Assembly (NCBI RefSeq): GCF_000308715.1
Contig: NZ_BAGH01000093.1
Coordinates: 1 to 64,000 of the forward strand
DNA from: Nocardia tenerifensis NBRC 101015
GTDB taxonomy: Bacteria > Actinomycetota > Actinomycetes > Mycobacteriales > Mycobacteriaceae
Length of the DNA stretch: 64,000 nt
Reading direction: 5' to 3'
Of the stretch, positions 25,693-32,785 are shown piece by piece. A program made the position numbers and the translations under genes. A model generated the notes under the pieces. That model saw only the letters and a program-made list of their open reading frames with translations, had not been told where the DNA came from and searched no databases. How positions within the stretch are numbered: the first letter of the stretch is position 1; the number at the start of each line of letters is the position of its first letter.

Positions 25693-26868
25693 TCAAGCTC
25701 CCGCCGAACGCCTTTCGAACAGCCGATCCCTGGCGACGGACAGCGCCCGCGAGACCGCACCGGTAAGCACGCCGTCGTCGCCCAGCGTGCTGGCGACGAT
25801 ACGCGGATGCAGCGGACCGAGTTCGGCCATGCGCCGCGCGATGGCGTCGCCGAGCAGATCGAGGTTGTTGCCGATACCGCCGCTGAGCACAACGAGTTCC
25901 GGGTCGAGGATCGCGGCGACGGCGGTGATCAGCGCGCCGATCCGACGCCCCTCGGACTCGACGACCGCCTGGGCGCGCGAGTCGCCTGCGGCCGCCGCGG
26001 CGAAGATCTCCTTGGCCGAGGCCCCGGCCAGCCCCGCCTGCTCGGCCGCGCGGGCGACCCCGCCCGCGGCGGCCACGGTCTCGGTCATGCCGCGTTCGCG
26101 GGCGTCCAGCGGGGGAGCGTCGACCTCGCTGGCGGGCAGGAACGAAACCTCGCCCGCCGCACCGGTATTGCCCACGTAGAGCTCTCCGTTGATCACGATG
26201 CCCATGCCGACGCCGGTGCCGATGGAGATGAGCACGAAGTTGCGCACGCCCGCGCCAGCGCCGAAGGTGAGTTCACCGACGGCGGCGAGGTTGATGTCGT
26301 TCTCGATGGTCGACTCGACCGCGAGCGCGTCGCGCAGCTGCCCGACGAGCCCGGCGCGGCCCCAGCCCGGCAGGTTCTGCGCGTAGTCGAGCCGGCCGGT
26401 GCTCGGATTGAGCACGCCGGGGCTGCCGATGACCGCGTAATGCACCGCGGACCAGTCGATCCCGGCCTCGGCAGCGACCTCGTCGGCCAGCGCGCGCACC
26501 CGCCGCACCAGATCGGCGGCCGAGCGGGCGGTGTTGCGCACGTCGCGCCGGCCGATGAACTCGCCGCGCAGGTCGGCGATGGCGAGGCGAATCCAGTTGC
26601 GCCCGATGTCGACGCCCGCCACGACCCCGGCGCGCACGTTCACGTCGTAGAGCGCGGTGGTCGGTCCCGGCCGGCCGCTCAGCGACCCGACCAGCTCCAC
26701 CAGGCCGGCCTGTTCCAGCCCCGAAAGAGCCGCCGACACTGTAGGTTTCGACAAACCGCTGGCCTTGGCGAGCTCACCGCGCGAGGCGGGCCCGCTGACC
26801 CGCAGATAGTCGAGCAGCAGCCGCTCGTTCATCGTCCGAAGGAGCTGGGGATTGCCGACCCGACTCAT
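25693..26868 (-). CDS. ROK-family transcriptional regulator, zinc motif lost
   Basis: A 391-residue regulator with winged helix (LLRTMNERLLLDYLRVSGPASRGELAKASGLSKPTVSAAL) and ROK domain (GVDIGRNWIRLAIADL; LISIGTGVGMGIVING). Where the ROK zinc site should be, the sequence reads GAAGEVSFLPASEVDAPPLDARERG and has no cysteines, unlike the ROK protein encoded at 15176. ATG 26868 has AGGAGG four bases upstream. It is divergent from the second ABC importer and probably regulates it. Confidence 0.9.
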   Translation of the reverse strand: MSRVGNPQLLRTMNERLLLDYLRVSGPASRGELAKASGLSKPTVSAALSGLEQAGLVELVGSLSGRPGPTTALYDVNVRAGVVAGVDIGRNWIRLAIADLRGEFIGRRDVRNTARSAADLVRRVRALADEVAAEAGIDWSAVHYAVIGSPGVLNPSTGRLDYAQNLPGWGRAGLVGQLRDALAVESTIENDINLAAVGELTFGAGAGVRNFVLISIGTGVGMGIVINGELYVGNTGAAGEVSFLPASEVDAPPLDARERGMTETVAAAGGVARAAEQAGLAGASAKEIFAAAAAGDSRAQAVVESEGRRIGALITAVAAILDPELVVLSGGIGNNLDLLGDAIARRMAELGPLHPRIVASTLGDDGVLTGAVSRALSVARDRLFERRSAGA

Positions 26869-26902
26869 CAATCCTCCTGCTCGTACCACTGGACACCTCA
26901 GT

Positions 26903-26928
26903 GTTAGTAAACTACCTTTCTTACCAAC
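26903..26928. promoter_or_regulatory. candidate ROK operator
   Basis: GTTAGTAA-10-TTACCAAC is an inverted repeat with one mismatch in eight. An inner TAGT-AA-ACTA lies at its left. It is AT-rich in GC-rich DNA and sits between the divergent ROK gene and the importer, 44 bases before the lipoprotein start. Similar TTAGTAAAC-like boxes are known for ROK repressors. Confidence 0.55.
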
Positions 26929-26971
26929 GCTCAACCGGGCGCTCTCACTCTCCTCTCGGCACGGTGACCTC

Positions 26972-28054
26972 ATGCGTCGAATTCAGCTCATCACCGCGGC
27001 GGCGGCCGCACTCGTCCTGGCGGCAGGCTGTAGCTCCGGCGACAGCGCCAAAGACGCGAAATCGGGCGGCGACGCCCCGACGATCGCGCTGCTGCTCCCG
27101 GAATCCAAGACCACTCGTTACGAGGCCTTCGATCGCCCGTTGTTCGAGGCGAAGGTCGCCAAGCTCTGCGACAAGTGCAAGGTGCTCTACTTCAACGCCG
27201 ATCAGGACGCGGCGAAACAGCAGGGCCAGTTCGAGTCCGCGCTCACCCAGGGCGCGGACGTCATCGTGTTCGACGCGGTCAACGCCGATGCCGTTGCGCC
27301 GCAGGTGAACACGGCACAGCAGAAGAAGATCCCGGTGATCGCCTACGACCGGCTGATCTCCGGCATCAGCTACGACTACTACGTGTCCTTCGACAACGTG
27401 AAGGTCGGCAAGGTGCAGGGCGACGCGCTGCTCGCCGAGCTGAACAAGCGCGGCACCGCGGACAAGGGTCAGCTCGTGGTGATCAACGGATCGCCGACCG
27501 ACCCGAGCGCGGGCGACTACAAGAAGGGCGCGCACGAGGCGCTGGACGGCAAAGTCAAGATCGGGCGCGAATTCGACACTCCCGACTGGTCTCCCGACAA
27601 GGCGCAGCAGCAGATGGAGCAGGCCATCACCGCGCTCGGCAAGGACGCGATCGTCGGCGTGTACTCGGCCAACGACGGCATGGCCGGCGGCGCCATCGCG
27701 GCGCTCAAGCGCGCCGGCTACGCGACGCTGCCGCCGCTGACCGGCCAGGACGCGGAACTGGCCGGCGTACAACGGATCCTGACCGGCGAGCAGACCATGA
27801 CCATCTACCTGGACTACCGGGCACAGGCGGAGAAGGCCGCCGAACTCGCGGTCGCGCTCACCCGAGGCGAAAAGCCCACTGCCCCCGCCAAAACCAACAA
27901 CGGCGTGACCGACATCCCGTCCTACCTGCTCGACGCGATCGCGGTCGGCAAGGACAACATCAAGGACACCATCGTCAAGGACGGTCTCTACACCGTCGCC
28001 GATATCTGCACGCCCGACGTCGCGGCGGCATGCCAGGCCGCGGGCATCAAATGA
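26972..28054 (+). CDS. sugar ABC transporter substrate-binding lipoprotein (second importer)
   Basis: A 360-residue CUT2-type binding protein with lipobox LAAGC (Cys20). It shares with the first importer protein the segments IALLLPESKTTRYEAFDRP, IPVIAYDRLISG, YVSFDNVKVGKVQGD and VYSANDGMAGGAIAALK, so the two are paralogues. Differences in the N-lobe (KLCDKCKVLYFNADQD) suggest a different ligand. Its stop overlaps the ATPase start (ATGA at 28051). It lacks the leaky terminator that follows the first lipoprotein gene. Confidence 0.9.
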   Translation: MRRIQLITAAAAALVLAAGCSSGDSAKDAKSGGDAPTIALLLPESKTTRYEAFDRPLFEAKVAKLCDKCKVLYFNADQDAAKQQGQFESALTQGADVIVFDAVNADAVAPQVNTAQQKKIPVIAYDRLISGISYDYYVSFDNVKVGKVQGDALLAELNKRGTADKGQLVVINGSPTDPSAGDYKKGAHEALDGKVKIGREFDTPDWSPDKAQQQMEQAITALGKDAIVGVYSANDGMAGGAIAALKRAGYATLPPLTGQDAELAGVQRILTGEQTMTIYLDYRAQAEKAAELAVALTRGEKPTAPAKTNNGVTDIPSYLLDAIAVGKDNIKDTIVKDGLYTVADICTPDVAAACQAAGIK

Positions 28055-28788
28055 CGGCTCCTGCAACGGTTCTCTCGGCGCGCGGGCTGACCAAGCGCTA
28101 CGGCGCGGTGCAGGCGCTGGCCGGCGCGGATCTGGAGGTGCGCGCCGGTGAGGTCGTCGCGCTGGTCGGCGACAACGGTGCGGGCAAATCCACTCTGGTG
28201 AAGGCGATTTCGGGAGTGACGGTGGCCGACGAGGGCGAGATCGTCTTCGCCGGCGCCACCGTGCGGATCACCCGCCCGCAGGACGCGCAGGCCCTCGGCA
28301 TCACCACGGTGTTCCAGGATCTCGCGCTGTGCGACAACCTCGACGTGGTCGCGAACCTGCATCTCGGCGCGGAGACCAGCATCTGCAGCGTGCTCGACGA
28401 GATCGAGATGGAGCGCAGCGCACGGGATCTGCTCGCCTCGCTCGACGTGAAGATCAAGGACGTCCGGGCGCCGGTGTCCGCGCTGTCCGGCGGGCAGCGG
28501 CAGTCGGTCGCCATCGCGCGGGCGCTGCTCGGGCGGCCGAGGATGGTGATTCTCGACGAGCCGACGGCGGCGCTGGGCGTCGAGCAGACCGCGCAGGTGC
28601 TCGCGTTGATCGGCCGGCTGCGCGAGCGCGGCCTCGCGGTGCTGCTGATCTCGCACAATCTCGTGGACGTGCGGTCGGTGAGCGACCGCGTCGTCGTGCT
28701 GCGCCTCGGTCGTAACGCGGGCGAATTCGAGACCGCCAAGGCGACCCAAGAGGATATCGTGGCAGCGATCACGGGAGCAGCCGCATGA
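28051..28788 (+). CDS. sugar ABC transporter ATP-binding protein (second importer)
   Basis: A 245-residue single-domain ATPase. Walker A GDNGAGKST is at 40-48, then TVFQDLALCDNLDVV (Q-loop), LSGGQRQS, Walker B MVILDEPTAAL and LISHNLVDV. It is closely related to the ATPase at 13041. Like it, it is half the length of XylG/RbsA. It overlaps the lipoprotein gene upstream by four bases and the mini-ORF downstream by four bases. Confidence 0.92.
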   Translation: MTAPATVLSARGLTKRYGAVQALAGADLEVRAGEVVALVGDNGAGKSTLVKAISGVTVADEGEIVFAGATVRITRPQDAQALGITTVFQDLALCDNLDVVANLHLGAETSICSVLDEIEMERSARDLLASLDVKIKDVRAPVSALSGGQRQSVAIARALLGRPRMVILDEPTAALGVEQTAQVLALIGRLRERGLAVLLISHNLVDVRSVSDRVVVLRLGRNAGEFETAKATQEDIVAAITGAAA

Positions 28789-28865
28789 GAGAGCGTGGCG
28801 AACGAATCATGTTTCAAGGTGTGTCGCGCATGACGGTACCTGGCTTCGGCGAGGGGGAGTCATGA
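28785..28865 (+). CDS. 26-codon mini-ORF joining ATPase and permease genes (second importer)
   Basis: A short frame MRERGERIMFQG... ends GEGES. Its ATG overlaps the ATPase stop (28785-28788) and its stop overlaps the permease ATG (28862-28865), exactly as in the first importer (13838-13921). The first seven residues resemble MSERSER there; the rest does not. No domain is recognisable. A coupling leader is one explanation. Confidence 0.45.
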   Translation: MRERGERIMFQGVSRMTVPGFGEGES

Positions 28866-30076
28866 GTGACCTTGTAGTGAAAAGGCCGCTCTGGCAAGGC
28901 AATCAAGGGCGCGGGCTGGCCGATGCCGCGATGGACCGACTACGCCGCGGCGAGGTCGGCTCGGTGCCGGTAGCGATCGGTCTCGTCATCATCGGCGCGG
29001 TGTTCTACCGGCTCAACGCGCACTTCCTGTCCGCCGAGAACCTCACGAACCTGGCCCTGCAGATGGCCGCGACGGGAACCATCGCGCTCGGCATCGTCCT
29101 GGTGCTGCTGCTCGGCGAGATCGACCTATCCGCGGGCTCCGTCAGCGGATTGACCGCAGTCGTGATGACGCTGCTGTATGTACGGCACGGGTGGAACGTC
29201 GTCTTCGCGGTGCTCGCCGCCGTCGCGGTCGGCGCCGCGATCGGCCTGCTGCACGGGCTCATGCGAACCATGCTCAGCATGCCGTCGTTCGTGGTCACGC
29301 TGGCCGGGCTCATCGGCTGGCAGGGGCTGATGCTCTATCTGCTCGGCAAGGAAGGCACCGTCAACCTGCCGTTCGACCGCGGCATCGCCACCATCAGCGA
29401 CACCTGGCTGCCCGCCCTGCTCGGCTGGCTGCTCGTGGTGCTGCTCGCGGGCGGACATCTGGTCGCCGGCGTGATCACCCGGCATCAGCGGGTGCACGCG
29501 GGCCTCGACGCCACGGCGCCGGTGTGGATCGTGCTGCGTTCCGGCGGTCTCGCCCTGCTGCTCGGCGGTACCGTCCTCGTGCTGAACTCCGATCGCGGCG
29601 TCCCGCTGACGCTGGTGATCTTCGGCGGTTTGGTCCTCGGCCTCGATCTGATCCTGCGGCGCACAGTCTTCGGCCGCCGCATGTACGCGGTCGGCGGCAA
29701 CGCGGAGGCGGCGCGCCGGGCCGGCATCAATGTCACCTGGATTCGCATCTCCGCGTTCGTGGGCTGCTCGGCGCTGGCCACCCTCGGCGGCATCCTCGCG
29801 GCCTCCCGCCTGGTCGCCGTCAACCAGAGCTCCGGCGGCAGCGACATCCTGCTCAACGCCATCGCAGCCGCCGTCATCGGCGGAACCAGCCTGTTCGGCG
29901 GTCGCGGCCGCGCCTACGCCGCGCTGCTGGGAATCCTTGTCATCCAATCGATTACGAACGGAATGCTGCTGCTCAACGTGGACTCCTCGGTGCGCTTCAT
30001 GGTCACCGGCGCCGTGCTCGCGATCTCGGTCGCCATCGACTCGGTCGCGCGCCGCGGCGCCGAGGGAGCGCGCTGA
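28862..30076 (+). CDS. sugar ABC transporter permease (second importer)
   Basis: A 404-residue polytopic membrane protein with the same landmarks as the permease at 13918: ALGIVLVLLLGEIDLSAGS, MPSFVVTLAGLIGWQG, GRRMYAVGGNAEAARRAGI and AVIGGTSLFGGRGRAY. ATG 28862 follows GAGGGGGAG. It is the last gene of the second importer; a hairpin follows at 30113. Confidence 0.92.
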   Translation: MSDLVVKRPLWQGNQGRGLADAAMDRLRRGEVGSVPVAIGLVIIGAVFYRLNAHFLSAENLTNLALQMAATGTIALGIVLVLLLGEIDLSAGSVSGLTAVVMTLLYVRHGWNVVFAVLAAVAVGAAIGLLHGLMRTMLSMPSFVVTLAGLIGWQGLMLYLLGKEGTVNLPFDRGIATISDTWLPALLGWLLVVLLAGGHLVAGVITRHQRVHAGLDATAPVWIVLRSGGLALLLGGTVLVLNSDRGVPLTLVIFGGLVLGLDLILRRTVFGRRMYAVGGNAEAARRAGINVTWIRISAFVGCSALATLGGILAASRLVAVNQSSGGSDILLNAIAAAVIGGTSLFGGRGRAYAALLGILVIQSITNGMLLLNVDSSVRFMVTGAVLAISVAIDSVARRGAEGAR

Positions 30077-30112
30077 GCTACGGGGGGATCGTCCGATCGC
30101 CCCTGGAGGGCG

Positions 30113-30144
30113 CCTGGACGCGGCAGGGTTGTCCCGCGTCCAGG
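30113..30144 (+). terminator. terminator of the second importer operon
   Basis: An 11-base perfect stem (CCTGGACGCGG with CCGCGTCCAGG) with a 10-base loop lies 36 bases after the permease stop. Confidence 0.7.
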
Positions 30145-30164
30145 TCGTCCCTCGCCAGCCCTGA

Positions 30165-30449
30165 CACGTCGTCGGCGATGGCGGCGTAGGCACCATCCTC
30201 GGCGCCCTAGTCCACGGCCTCCCCATGGTGCTGTGGCCCCAGGGCGCCGACCAGCCCATCAACGCCGCCCGCGCGGCCGCGTCGGGCGCCGCGATCACCG
30301 TCGACGCCGCGACCGAGATCGCCGCGGCGGTGACCAAGGCGCTCGACGACGACGCCTACCGTGACCGGGCCCGCGCGATCGCCGACGAGATCGCCCAGCG
30401 TCCCGCACCCGCTGCGGTCATCGCCGAGATCACGCGGTCGTCTCGCTGA
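30165..30449 (+). pseudogene. C-terminal remnant of a UGT/MGT-type glycosyltransferase
   Basis: Reading from 30165 the frame gives GDGGVGTILGALVHGLP, then MVLWPQGADQPINAAR, which is the sugar-nucleotide-binding end of GT1-family macrolide-type glycosyltransferases (normally about 400 residues, with a GGxGT near 310). Only about 95 residues remain, ending IAEITRSSR and a stop. A stop codon lies three bases before 30165, and the operon terminator sits where the rest of the gene should be. The His before the glycines of the usual HGG motif reads Asp. Confidence 0.75.
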
Positions 30450-30649
30450 CCGGGCGCTAGCTCACCTAACTTCCGCATCGACCTCGTGCATTCCGTGATG
30501 ACCGCCTCCCACAGCGCGGCGAATCCGAATGCGTTTGCATTGCCAGAAATCAGTCCAGGTATGCGGGCAGTGACCGTTGGTGAGGAACTGAAGCGAGGTT
30601 GCTGTCCAGCTGGGGCCGGTGACGGATACGCCTAAGCCATTATGTCTTC

Positions 30650-31036
30650 ATGGAGCCGGAAGAGCCTGTGGCCGTTGACCTGTCGGATATCGAGCGCAAG
30701 GTGTTGGCGTATGGGGTGGGGAGCTGGGGCGGGCCGGCGAGGTGCTCCGAGGCGCTCGCGGTCGCCATGGGTTTCCGCGACGCGCAGGATGTGGGGAAGC
30801 ATGGGCGACGGTTGGAGTCGGCGCTGATCGCGGGTGAGGCGTTGACCGCCATGGACTGGCGGCGAGTGTTGGTGTCTACCGAGATCTTTTTCGCCAGTGA
30901 CGTACTCGGGTGCGGGCGGGAATGGTCCATCGTCCGGGGAATCTCCGACGAGGAGACACTGCGGGTTCTGCGGGGACTGCAGCGAAAGCTTCCGTGGCGG
31001 GTAACGCACTTACCAGAGCATTTGAGACCTCGATAG
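30650..31036 (+). CDS. hypothetical protein
   Basis: A 128-residue, soluble, charged protein with no recognised domain. It starts MEPEEPVAVDLSDIERKVLAYGVGSW and ends with a basic tail. The segment WRRVLVSTEIFFASDVLGCGREW and a C-terminal helix (DEETLRVLRGLQRKLPW) look like real folded protein, and the base composition is like its neighbours. It stands alone between the glycosyltransferase remnant and the metal exporter. I cannot assign a function. Confidence 0.7.
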   Translation: MEPEEPVAVDLSDIERKVLAYGVGSWGGPARCSEALAVAMGFRDAQDVGKHGRRLESALIAGEALTAMDWRRVLVSTEIFFASDVLGCGREWSIVRGISDEETLRVLRGLQRKLPWRVTHLPEHLRPR

Positions 31037-31198
31037 TCGCGGCAACCCGGTGGTCGGGGACCGTCGTCGCCTGTGGTGCCGAATGGATGCCGGGTCCGCG
31101 CCGACTTGCCTGGGGATCGTGGACGTGTGATCCACGTCATGGGACGTAGTAGGCTGCGGGCGGCTCAGGGTGGGCTAAGGTGAGTGGACAGATGCAGA

Positions 31199-31208
31199 TA
31201 TGCGCATA
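31199..31208. promoter_or_regulatory. palindrome before the metal exporter
   Basis: TATGCGCATA is a perfect 10-base palindrome 28 bases before the exporter ATG, next to another ATG-rich stretch. ArsR/SmtB-type metal sensors often bind such AT-GC palindromes. No sensor gene is adjacent, so this is a weak candidate. Confidence 0.3.
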
Positions 31209-31235
31209 CGTGGCGGTGATGAAAGCGGGCGGCTG

Positions 31236-32240
31236 ATGGGACATGAACACGAGCACGGACACGGGCATGGGAACGGCCACGGGCACTCACACGGTGTGTC
31301 CGGTGACGCCGATCGCCGCTGGCTGACGGTCGCGCTCGCACTGATCGCCGGGTTCATGACGGTGGAGGTCGTGATCGGCCTGCTGGCGAACTCGCTCGCC
31401 CTGCTGTCGGACGCGGCGCACATGCTGACCGACGCGGCGTCGATCGTGCTGGCGCTCACCGCGATTCGGCTCGCCGCCCGCCCCGCGCGCGGCAAGTACA
31501 CCTACGGTTTCAAACGCGCCGAGATCCTGTCCGCGCAGGCGAACGGCGTCACGCTGCTAGTGCTCGCGGGCTGGCTCACCTACGAGGCGATCCGGCGCCT
31601 GCTCGAACCCCCAGAGGTAACCGGTGGTTTGGTGGTCGTCACCGCGCTGGTCGGCATCGTGGTGAACGTGATCGCGGCCTGGGCGATCAGCAAGGCGAAC
31701 CGCACCAGTCTCAATGTGGAGGGCGCGTTCCAGCACGTGCTCAACGATCTGTACGGCTTCATCGCCACCGCCGTCGCGGGCATCGTCGTGATGCTCACCG
31801 GATTCGCCCGCGCGGACGCGATCGCCACGCTGGTCGTAGTCGCGCTGATGGTGAAGGCGGGCCTCGGCCTGGTCCGCGAGTCGGGCCGCATCTTCCTGGA
31901 GGCCGCCCCGGCGGGCGTCGACCCCGACGCCCTAGGCCGCCGCCTGGTGGAGATGCCCGGCATAGACGAGGTGCACGACCTGCACGTCTGGCAGATCACC
32001 TCCGGCAATGTCGCCCTCTCCGCCCACGTCCTCGTGCAACCCGGCGCCGACTGCCACGGCCTCCGCCAGCAAATCGAACGCCTACTGGCCACCGACTACG
32101 AAATCACCCACACCACCCTGCAAGTCGACCACTCCCAGCTGATCTCCGCAGCCTCGTCCCCATCCAAGGACCGCCTACTCCCGGTGCTCGAGGACCACTG
32201 CGACGAGTCCCACGGCCCCGTCCACCGCGAACGTTCCTAG
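31236..32240 (+). CDS. cation diffusion facilitator (Zn/Co/Cd exporter)
   Basis: A 334-residue CDF protein with a His-rich N-terminus (GHEHEHGHGHGNGHGHSHG) and six membrane segments. The metal site is formed by LLSDAAHMLTDA in TM2 and HVLNDLYGF in TM5. A C-terminal cytoplasmic domain follows (MPGIDEVHDLHVWQITSGN; ITHTTLQVDHS). It exports divalent cations, most often zinc, in exchange for protons. ATG 31236 is preferred because the His-rich start follows directly; an ATG at 31200 is in frame. The gene is followed by the long repeat-rich gap. Confidence 0.9.
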   Translation: MGHEHEHGHGHGNGHGHSHGVSGDADRRWLTVALALIAGFMTVEVVIGLLANSLALLSDAAHMLTDAASIVLALTAIRLAARPARGKYTYGFKRAEILSAQANGVTLLVLAGWLTYEAIRRLLEPPEVTGGLVVVTALVGIVVNVIAAWAISKANRTSLNVEGAFQHVLNDLYGFIATAVAGIVVMLTGFARADAIATLVVVALMVKAGLGLVRESGRIFLEAAPAGVDPDALGRRLVEMPGIDEVHDLHVWQITSGNVALSAHVLVQPGADCHGLRQQIERLLATDYEITHTTLQVDHSQLISAASSPSKDRLLPVLEDHCDESHGPVHRERS

Positions 32241-32335
32241 CCCGAACAGTTTTCCGTCTCCAACGAGCGCCGACGTAGGGGCCTGCGCTGGCGTAACCGC
32301 CCGGCAGACACCTCGCTCTGATCTCACAGAGCTTC

Positions 32336-32375
32336 CACACCCTTCACAAGGGCTCCAGCCCTTGTGAACGGTGTG
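32336..32375. repeat. 40-base near-perfect palindrome
   Basis: The arms are CACACC-C-TTCACAAGGGCT and AGCCCTTGTGAA-C-GGTGTG around a two-base centre. Of 19 positions in each arm, only one C-C pair fails. It lies 95 bases after the CDF stop. It could extrude as a cruciform or act as a terminator. Confidence 0.85.
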
Positions 32376-32442
32376 CACGGTCTGTGAACCCAACCGCAGC
32401 GTCGCACCGTACCTCGCCCCCCTCTGAACGCAGCCACAGCTA

Positions 32443-32693
32443 GATGACCACGCTGGAACCTCCACGCCGCGCGCCTGACTGCTGGAGAAAGCCGGGGACG
32501 GCACCCACCGCGCCCAGCACTACCCGATCATTGCTTGGACAGGTGCGCCTTTTCGGACAGGCACAGCTGAAGACCCTTGCGAAAGCTGAAGACCCACCCA
32601 TGTTTTCCCTGGAGCAGTGCTGGGCGCGTCGAGTGCCGTCCCCGGCTGTCTCCAGCTGTCAGGAGCGCGGTGCTCAGCTCCAGCGTGGTCGTC
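32443..32693. repeat. long imperfect inverted repeat (about 83-base arms)
   Basis: The arms 32443-32524 and 32611-32693 match at roughly four of five positions; the best core contains AGCCGGGGACGGCAC and CGCGCCCAGCACT. The 86-base centre carries a 12-base direct repeat (AGCTGAAGACCC at 32565-32576 and 32584-32595). The scattered differences suggest an old duplication in inverted orientation. Confidence 0.8.
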
Positions 32694-32725
32694 TGGCTGG
32701 GGTTGCGTGTAGAGCATGGAAGATC

Positions 32726-32779
32726 AGCAGAGTCATATGGTTGCTGTCCAAGATCGTTGGGCGACCATATGACTCTGCT
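32726..32779 (-). terminator. strong hairpin after the amidase gene
   Basis: A perfect 16-base stem (AGCAGAGTCATATGGT with its complement) with a 22-base loop begins six bases after the amidase stop on the minus strand. It probably ends that transcript. Confidence 0.65.
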
Positions 32780-32785
32780 CGGTGC

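Larger units (their letters stand above)
32241..32785. other. 545-base repeat-rich gap between convergent genes
   Basis: No protein-like frame is convincing. The stretch holds a series of inverted repeats: a 6-base stem at 32315-32332, a 40-base near-palindrome at 32336-32375, an 83-base imperfect inverted repeat (32443-32524 with 32611-32693) and a 16-base perfect stem at 32726-32779. Both long arms, read outward on opposite strands, would encode nearly the same peptide (RAPDCWRKPGTAP and RAPDSWRQPGTAL). This looks like an inserted repeat element or a structured RNA; no transposase is present. Confidence 0.6.

Noticed and set aside
29126..30337. Minus-strand open frame of about 400 codons across the permease gene
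   Set aside because: The permease on the plus strand has clear membrane and family motifs; the antisense frame has none.
32443..32693. Insertion sequence with terminal inverted repeats
   Set aside because: The interval between the arms is only 86 bases and has no transposase; I report it only as an inverted repeat.
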